6,220 nt of DNA, from positions 1-6,220 of the forward strand of contig DHAA01000146.1 of assembly GCA_002397275.1 (NCBI GenBank), in the 5' to 3' direction. The stretch is from Thermacetogenium sp. UBA4966 (lineage in GTDB: Bacteria; Bacillota; DSM-12270; Thermacetogeniales; Thermacetogeniaceae). The position numbers were made by a program, and so were the translations under genes. Below the pieces are notes generated by a model. That model had not been told where the DNA came from and made no database searches. It worked only from the letters and a program-made list of their open reading frames with translations. The first letter of the stretch is position 1. Each line of letters opens with the position of its first letter. This document shows positions 1 through 3,328 of this stretch, piece after piece.

Positions 1-6
1 TAGAGT

Positions 7-108
7 ATGGAAACAGCGATTACCGTTGAAAACTTATCCAAGCAATTCAACCGGTTAACAGCTCTGGACCGCATTTCGTTTCATGTCCATGCGGATAACA
101 ACGGCTAG
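7..108 (+). pseudogene. N-terminal remnant of an ABC transporter ATPase
   Basis: An ATG at position 7, preceded by an in-frame TAG at 1-3, opens a 33-codon frame that ends at TAG 106-108. The peptide starts METAITVENLSKQF and continues with LTALDRISFHV, which is the standard beginning of an ABC ATPase nucleotide-binding domain (first strand, A-loop region, then the 'L-x-x-I-S-F' strand). In intact family members the Walker A P-loop follows within about 10 residues. Here the frame ends first, and no frame of the next 100 bases shows a GxxGxGKS/T motif. A full ATPase is normally 230-310 residues, so this piece cannot bind or hydrolyse ATP. I read it as a decayed or deletion-truncated gene unrelated to the pyr operon. 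A chance short ORF is possible but the match to the family start is good. Too little sequence lies upstream to judge a ribosome site. Confidence 0.55.
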
Positions 109-178
109 TTGTAATTTTTCTACTCATTTATCATGCCCGATACTAGGGCAGTGGGTTAAGAAAAATTTTTGAGTTTTC

Positions 179-207
179 TTGACAGCGGCCTTCGCTTGTT
201 TTATTCT
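179..207 (+). promoter_or_regulatory. Sigma-A-type promoter of the pyr operon
   Basis: A perfect -35 box TTGACA (179-184) is followed, after a 17-bp spacer, by TATTCT (202-207), which matches four of six bases of the -10 consensus. Transcription would begin near 213-216, just ahead of the first PyrR hairpin (218-250), as expected for an attenuated leader. Directly upstream (158-178) lies an A-tract/T-tract stretch containing AAAAATTTTT at 161-170, which could act as an UP element. The segments AAGAAAA (158-164) and TTTTCTT (174-180) form a 7-bp inverted repeat touching the -35 box. Whether a protein binds there cannot be told from the sequence. Confidence 0.75.
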
Positions 208-217
208 ATAGGCAAGG

Positions 218-250
218 TCCTTTAAGCTGGTCCCGTGAGACCGGCAAGGA
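218..250 (+). promoter_or_regulatory. PyrR-binding hairpin 1 (anti-antiterminator) in the operon leader
   Basis: The lower stem TCCTT (218-222) pairs with AAGGA (246-250). A TAA bulge (223-225) lies on the 5' side. The upper stem GCTGGTC (226-232) pairs with GACCGGC (239-245), with one G-U pair. The hexaloop is CCGTGA (233-238). This is the architecture of the PyrR RNA target: lower stem, 5'-side bulge, upper stem and a loop of the form CNGNGA. The core GGTCCCGTGAGACC fits the known consensus ARUCCNGNGAGGYU, apart from a paired change at the stem base. With UMP or UTP present, PyrR should stabilise this hairpin, preventing antitermination and favouring the terminator at 271-303. Confidence 0.9.
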
Positions 251-277
251 AGAATATTTTAAGCCACGCGCCTGCTG
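242..277 (+). promoter_or_regulatory. Possible antiterminator of attenuator 1
   Basis: CGGCAAGG (242-249), the 3' arm of the PyrR hairpin, can pair with CCTGCTG (271-277) as a 7-bp helix with one bulged A at 247 and one G-U pair. This would be mutually exclusive both with the PyrR hairpin and with the 271-276/291-296 terminator stem, as the PyrR mechanism requires. It is much weaker than the antiterminator of attenuator 2, and I found it only by eye. Confidence 0.45.
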
Positions 278-303
278 TAAAGGTACCTGAAGCAGGTTTT
301 TTT
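271..303 (+). terminator. Intrinsic terminator of attenuator 1, upstream of pyrR
   Basis: CCTGCT (271-276) pairs with AGCAGG (291-296) and is followed at once by seven T residues (297-303). The loop is 14 nt. An alternative, more compact hairpin, ACCTG (285-289) with CAGGT (293-297) around an AAG loop, sits on the same T-tract and competes for the same 3' arm. Its location between the PyrR hairpin and the pyrR ribosome site marks it as the regulated leader terminator rather than the end of an upstream gene. Confidence 0.8.
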
Positions 304-315
304 GTGGAATGAATC

Positions 316-323
316 AGGAGGGG
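316..323 (+). promoter_or_regulatory. Ribosome binding site of pyrR
   Basis: AGGAGGGG is a strong Shine-Dalgarno sequence ending 5 nt before TTG 329. It decides the start. The in-frame TTG at 302 lies inside the terminator T-tract with no ribosome site, and the in-frame ATG at 356 has only weak purine-rich sequence ahead of it. Confidence 0.8.
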
Positions 324-328
324 ATGGA

Positions 329-877
329 TTGACCCCGCGCGAGAAAGTCGAGATTATGGATGCAGATGGGATCCGACGGGTGCTGACCAGGATCGCCCAT
401 GAGATTCTGGAGAAAAACGCAGGCACGAAAAATCTTGCTTTGATCGGTATCAGGAGACGGGGTGTCCCTCTCGCCAGGAGGATCGCTGAAAATATTAAAG
501 AGATTGAAGGCGCCTCGACGCCGCTGGGCATACTGGACATCACCCTCTATCGAGATGACCTGAGCCAGCTTGATTATCATCCGTTGGTAAGAAAGACTGA
601 AGTTCCTTTCACTATTACCGATAAGAAGGTTGTTCTCGTCGACGACGTATTGTTTACCGGCCGCACGGCCAGAGCCGCTCTGGACGCCCTGGTAGACCTG
701 GGCCGGCCTCGCATCATTCAGCTGGCTGTTCTGATAGACCGGGGGCACAGGGAATTGCCCATCAGAGCGGATTTCGTAGGAAAGAACGTCCCTACTTCCC
801 GCAGAGAATTGATAAACGTCAGTCTCCAGGAGACAGATGGGGAGGACAAGGTGACAATAGTTGAGAAAGAAACATAA
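329..877 (+). CDS. pyrR: PyrR, bifunctional pyr operon attenuator / uracil phosphoribosyltransferase
   Basis: A cytoplasmic RNA-binding protein of 182 residues from TTG 329 (the Bacillus subtilis protein has 181). In the presence of UMP or UTP it binds hairpins in pyr mRNA and promotes termination. Most homologues also convert uracil plus PRPP to UMP. The N-terminal IRRVLTRIAHE (15-25) carries the Thr, Arg and His that in the family take part in RNA binding. The acidic PRPP-binding loop VVLVDDVLFTGRT spans about 101-113, and DRGHRELPIRADFVGKNVPTS follows, typical of PyrR and absent from ordinary phosphoribosyltransferases. The segment around 75-95 (RDDLSQLDYHPL) is the flexible loop over the active site. 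It is first in the operon and flanked on both sides by its own RNA targets, so its own synthesis is probably autoregulated by attenuator 1. The start rests on ribosome-site spacing; ATG 356 would give a protein 9 residues shorter. Confidence 0.96.
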   Translation: MTPREKVEIMDADGIRRVLTRIAHEILEKNAGTKNLALIGIRRRGVPLARRIAENIKEIEGASTPLGILDITLYRDDLSQLDYHPLVRKTEVPFTITDKKVVLVDDVLFTGRTARAALDALVDLGRPRIIQLAVLIDRGHRELPIRADFVGKNVPTSRRELINVSLQETDGEDKVTIVEKET

Positions 878-888
878 CGGCTGCACAT

Positions 889-922
889 CCCTTTAAATCT
901 AGTCCGGAGAGGCTGGCAAGGG
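889..922 (+). promoter_or_regulatory. PyrR-binding hairpin 2 (anti-antiterminator) between pyrR and pyrB
   Basis: The lower stem CCCTT (889-893) pairs with AAGGG (918-922). An asymmetric internal loop follows (894-900 against 915-917). The upper stem AGTC (901-904) pairs with GGCT (911-914) including one G-U pair. The hexaloop is CGGAGA (905-910). The core AGTCCGGAGAGGCT matches the PyrR consensus ARUCCNGNGAGGYU at every position. It begins 12 nt after the pyrR stop codon. Confidence 0.95.
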
Positions 923-960
923 GGCGGTGGTAAGGAACAAAAGAACCTCTTTGCCGGCCT
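910..960 (+). promoter_or_regulatory. Antiterminator of attenuator 2
   Basis: Positions 910-924 (AGGCTGGCAAGGGGG) pair along their whole length with 946-960 (CCTCTTTGCCGGCCT): 15 uninterrupted pairs, three of them G-U (914-956, 920-950, 922-948). The helix uses the 3' arm of the PyrR hairpin and the 5' arm of the terminator, so it excludes both. When PyrR is not bound, this structure should form and allow read-through into pyrB. Confidence 0.85.
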
Positions 961-984
961 GAAATAGGCGCAAGAGGTTTTTTT
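944..984 (+). terminator. Intrinsic terminator of attenuator 2, upstream of pyrB
   Basis: AACCTCTT (944-951) pairs with AAGAGGTT (972-979). The stem continues inward with GC (953-954) to GC (970-971) and GCCT (957-960) to AGGC (966-969), closing a GAAAT loop. A run of seven T residues (978-984) follows the stem. The terminator lies 30 nt ahead of pyrB and is the off-state of the PyrR switch. Confidence 0.93.
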
Positions 985-993
985 ATATAAATT

Positions 994-1002
994 AAAGGGG
1001 GT
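994..1002 (+). promoter_or_regulatory. Probable ribosome binding site of pyrB
   Basis: AAAGGGGGT is the only good Shine-Dalgarno-like run before ATG 1015, but about 12 nt separate it from the start, longer than the usual 5-9. A second short AAGG (1009-1012) is too close, at 2 nt. No in-frame alternative start lies at a better distance. Confidence 0.55.
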
Positions 1003-1014
1003 AAACATAAGGTT

Positions 1015-1956
1015 ATGAGGTTTAAACAGAAGGATGTCCTCGGTCTAGAGGGCTTAAGCCCGGCGGAGATCAATTTGATCCTGGATACGTCGGAGCCCAT
1101 GAAAGAGATCATGACAAGGGATATCAAAAAAGTTCCTACATTGCGCGGCCACTCGGTTATAACGCTGTTTTATGAGCCCAGCACTCGCACTCGTACCTCC
1201 TTTGAATTGGCGGCCAAGTACCTGGGGGCCGATACAAGCAGCGTTGCGGTGGCTGCCAGCAGTGTCCAGAAGGGGGAGAGCCTGCGCGATACTGCCAGGA
1301 CACTGGAGGCCATGGCCGCAGATGTGATCATTATCAGACACAGCGCCGCCGGCGCCCCTCACCAGCTGGCGCGTTGGGTGAGTTCTCGGGTGATCAATGC
1401 AGGCGACGGAGCTCACGAGCACCCGACCCAGGCCCTCCTCGACATGTACACCATCCGTGAAAAGAAAGGCGGATTTCAGGGGTTAAAAGTTGCTATTCTC
1501 GGCGATATCTCTCACAGCAGGGTGGCCCGCTCCAACATCTGGGGTCTGACCAAGATGGGAGCAGAGGTGAGAGTCGTCGGTCCCGCCACCTTGATGCCGC
1601 CGGGAATAGACAGGCTGGGGGTAGAGGTCTTCCATCACTGGGAAGACGGCCTGCAGGATGTGGATGTGATCAATGTGCTGCGCATCCAGCTTGAGCGTCA
1701 GAAGAAGGGTCTTTTTCCCAGTATCAGAGAGTACTCAAGTTTGTACGGGCTGGATGAGAACAAGCTGAAGGTGGCCAAGCCTGATGTGCTTGTGCTGCAC
1801 CCGGGCCCTGTGAACCGGGGGATAGAGATCAGTCCGCAGGTGCAGGATGGTTCCCACGCGGCGATAAATGAACAGGTGACCAACGGCGTGGCTGTCCGCA
1901 TGGCCCTGCTGTACCTGCTGATGGCGAGAGGTGAGCAAGATGAAATACCTGCTTAA
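1015..1956 (+). CDS. pyrB: Aspartate carbamoyltransferase catalytic subunit
   Basis: Catalyses carbamoyl phosphate + L-aspartate to N-carbamoyl-L-aspartate + phosphate, the committed step of UMP synthesis, in the cytoplasm as a trimer. The 313 residues are the full family length. The carbamoyl-phosphate loop STRTRTSF lies at 56-63. The loop SSVQKGESLRDT (82-93) contains the Lys that reaches into the neighbouring subunit's active site. HEHPTQALLD (134-143) holds the catalytic His136 and Gln139, and GDISHSR (163-169) follows. The aspartate-domain motif LRIQLERQ starts near 222, and HPGPVNRG (262-269) is of the Bacillus type. The STRTRTSF and HPTQ motifs separate it from ornithine carbamoyltransferase, which would end with an HCLP motif. 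No pyrI regulatory-chain gene follows, as is usual in Bacillota. Expression is controlled by attenuator 2. The last 17 nt overlap pyrC. Confidence 0.98.
   Translation: MRFKQKDVLGLEGLSPAEINLILDTSEPMKEIMTRDIKKVPTLRGHSVITLFYEPSTRTRTSFELAAKYLGADTSSVAVAASSVQKGESLRDTARTLEAMAADVIIIRHSAAGAPHQLARWVSSRVINAGDGAHEHPTQALLDMYTIREKKGGFQGLKVAILGDISHSRVARSNIWGLTKMGAEVRVVGPATLMPPGIDRLGVEVFHHWEDGLQDVDVINVLRIQLERQKKGLFPSIREYSSLYGLDENKLKVAKPDVLVLHPGPVNRGIEISPQVQDGSHAAINEQVTNGVAVRMALLYLLMARGEQDEIPA
1929..1934 (+). promoter_or_regulatory. Ribosome binding site of pyrC, inside pyrB
   Basis: AGGTGA complements the 16S anti-Shine-Dalgarno sequence and ends 5 nt before ATG 1940. It therefore favours ATG 1940 over the in-frame GTG at 1931, which overlaps this site. 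Its position within the pyrB reading frame suggests translational coupling. Confidence 0.65.
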
Positions 1957-3217
1957 GGGCGGAACTGTTGTCGACCCTGTTTCCGAGATAAAAGAAAGAA
2001 TGGACATTCTTGTACAGGATGGCGTCATCGCCGCTTTGGATCACCGCCTTGATGTTCCAGGATCTGAAGAGCTTTCTCTGGATGGCTGTTACATTTTCCC
2101 CGGTTTTGTGGATCTGCATTGCCACCTCAGAGAGCCAGGTGAAGAATTGAAGGAAACTATCCCCACCGGTACCAGGGCCGCGGCGAAGGGAGGCTTTACC
2201 GCTGTTGCCGCTATGGGTAATACCAATCCGCCCGCGGACAGCGGAGCGGTGATCAATCTGATCAAGGATAAAGCGAAGGCGGCGTCTTTCCCGGTTTATC
2301 CGGTGGGCTGCGCCACGAAGGGACGAAATGGTGAGGAACCTTCGGAAATCGGGGATTTGGCGAATGCCGGCGCTGTCGCCCTCTCTGACGACGGGTCCCC
2401 CATCATGAACAGCGAGGTTCTGCGGCGTGTGATGGAGTATGCTCAGATGTTTGACCTGCCTGTGATCAGCCACTGCGAAGATATGGATTTGCGTGGTAAC
2501 GGGGTGATGAACGAAGGATTCAACTCAACATTACTGGGTCTGGAAGGAATACCTGCCGCTGCGGAGGAGGTCCATGTTGCCCGGGACATTATTCTAGCCG
2601 AGATGGCCGGGGCGCGTCTGCATATTGCTCATGTAAGCGCCGCCGGGTCGGTGGAGCTGATCAGGAAGGCGAAACAGCGAGGGGTGCAGGTCACCGCGGA
2701 GGTCACTCCGCATCACCTCTGCCTGACCGATGATGCGGTAAAAGATTTTGACACCAATACCAAGGTCAATCCTCCTCTGCGCACCAAAGATGATCTGGAG
2801 GCGCTGTATGAGGGGCTGAAAGACGGAACGATCGACGCCGTCGCCACAGACCATGCCCCGCACCGGAGCGATGAGAAGGAGCAGGAGTTTAACCTCGCTC
2901 CCTTCGGGATCTCCGGTCTGGAGACCGCGGTTCCTCTGATCTGGGAGCGCCTTGTGGAGAGCGGAATACTGAGCCCTCTGGAGCTTGCCCGGAAAATGGC
3001 CTTCAATCCCGCACAGATTTTAGGGTTGCCGGAGAGGGCGATCAGCGCGGGCTGCGCCGCCAATCTGACGGTGATCGACCCCCGCCTGAAACTGCCGGTA
3101 AAGGTTAAAGAGTTTGTTTCACTGGGTAAAAACTCTCCTTTCGACGGATGGGTTTTGCGCGGATGGCCGGTGATGACGATCAGCGGAGGCGAGATCAAGT
3201 ATTCCCGTGAGCGGTAG
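1940..3217 (+). CDS. pyrC: Dihydroorotase, class I
   Basis: A cytoplasmic zinc amidohydrolase that cyclises N-carbamoyl-L-aspartate to L-dihydroorotate, the third step of UMP synthesis. The 425 residues from ATG 1940 match Bacillus PyrC in length. All expected metal ligands are present: His60 and His62 in DLHCHLREPG, Asp151 in LSDDG (the bridging acid of class I bacterial enzymes, instead of a carboxylated lysine), His178 in ISHCED, His231 in HIAHVS and Asp304 in ATDHAPH, the catalytic acid. EVTPHHL (254-260) and TKVNPPLR (274-281) are also typical. The substrate motif reads MGNTNPP (92-98), where most relatives have MPNT; the Asn is kept. The start codon overlaps the end of pyrB by 17 nt. 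Hydantoinase and allantoinase share the fold, but the SDDG and KVNPPLR motifs and the operon context fix the assignment. Confidence 0.98.
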   Translation: MKYLLKGGTVVDPVSEIKERMDILVQDGVIAALDHRLDVPGSEELSLDGCYIFPGFVDLHCHLREPGEELKETIPTGTRAAAKGGFTAVAAMGNTNPPADSGAVINLIKDKAKAASFPVYPVGCATKGRNGEEPSEIGDLANAGAVALSDDGSPIMNSEVLRRVMEYAQMFDLPVISHCEDMDLRGNGVMNEGFNSTLLGLEGIPAAAEEVHVARDIILAEMAGARLHIAHVSAAGSVELIRKAKQRGVQVTAEVTPHHLCLTDDAVKDFDTNTKVNPPLRTKDDLEALYEGLKDGTIDAVATDHAPHRSDEKEQEFNLAPFGISGLETAVPLIWERLVESGILSPLELARKMAFNPAQILGLPERAISAGCAANLTVIDPRLKLPVKVKEFVSLGKNSPFDGWVLRGWPVMTISGGEIKYSRER

Positions 3218-3266
3218 TCTGCGCTTCCAAAAAGATGCGCCGAAGATTTTATAGCAATCTATGTTT

Positions 3267-3284
3267 TAAAGAGTCGTCTCTTTA
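3267..3284 (+). repeat. Perfect 7-bp inverted repeat in the pyrC-carB gap
   Basis: TAAAGAG (3267-3273) and CTCTTTA (3278-3284) are exact reverse complements around TCGT. In RNA this gives a small hairpin. In DNA it is a dyad of operator size. No T-run follows, so it is not a canonical terminator. Its function is unknown. Confidence 0.5.
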
Positions 3285-3315
3285 TACAGAATAATATACT
3301 GATGTGACGGAAAAT

Positions 3316-3322
3316 AAGGAGG
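3316..3322 (+). promoter_or_regulatory. Ribosome binding site of carB
   Basis: AAGGAGG is a consensus Shine-Dalgarno sequence with 6 nt to ATG 3329. It is the best ribosome site in the window, consistent with carB being translated independently of pyrC. Confidence 0.85.
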
Positions 3323-3328
3323 AGAAAT

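Larger units (their letters stand above)
3218..3328 (+). other. pyrC-carB intergenic gap without carA
   Basis: These 111 nt separate pyrC from carB and are visibly more AT-rich than the flanking genes. They hold one perfect inverted repeat (3267-3284) and the carB ribosome site. There is no PyrR-loop consensus, no T-tract terminator and no sign of carA coding sequence, although carA usually sits here in Bacillota pyr operons. TATACT (3295-3300) resembles a -10 box but has no acceptable -35 box 16-18 bp upstream. Confidence 0.7.

Noticed and set aside
98..119. ACAAC/GTTGT hairpin followed by AATTTTT, possible terminator of the ABC fragment
   Set aside because: The stem is only five weak pairs, overlaps the stop codon, and is two bases away from a short T-run. 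Not convincing as an intrinsic terminator.
134..150. TGCCC/GGGCA inverted repeat with a 7-nt loop
   Set aside because: Five base pairs with no T-tract directly behind it. It could be chance, and no function can be supported.
302..328. Upstream TTG start for pyrR at 302
   Set aside because: It lies in the terminator T-tract, has no ribosome site, and would make the protein 9 residues longer than relatives. TTG 329 is correctly spaced from AGGAGGGG.
314..886. Antisense open frame of 190 codons opposite pyrR
   Set aside because: It mirrors the whole of pyrR and shows no motif or ribosome site of its own.
1829..2473. Antisense open frame of 214 codons across the pyrB end and pyrC start
   Set aside because: It lies wholly opposite two certain genes, crosses their junction, has no recognisable protein motif and is explained by the codon bias of the + strand genes.
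3262..3300. Internal promoter for carB with TATACT or TATACA as -10
   Set aside because: No sequence near TTGACA occurs at 16-18 bp upstream of either candidate, so only an isolated AT-rich hexamer is left.
3218..3328. A third PyrR attenuator before carB
   Set aside because: There is no CNGNGA loop within a suitable stem and no terminator with a T-tract. The only hairpin is the short 3267-3284 dyad.
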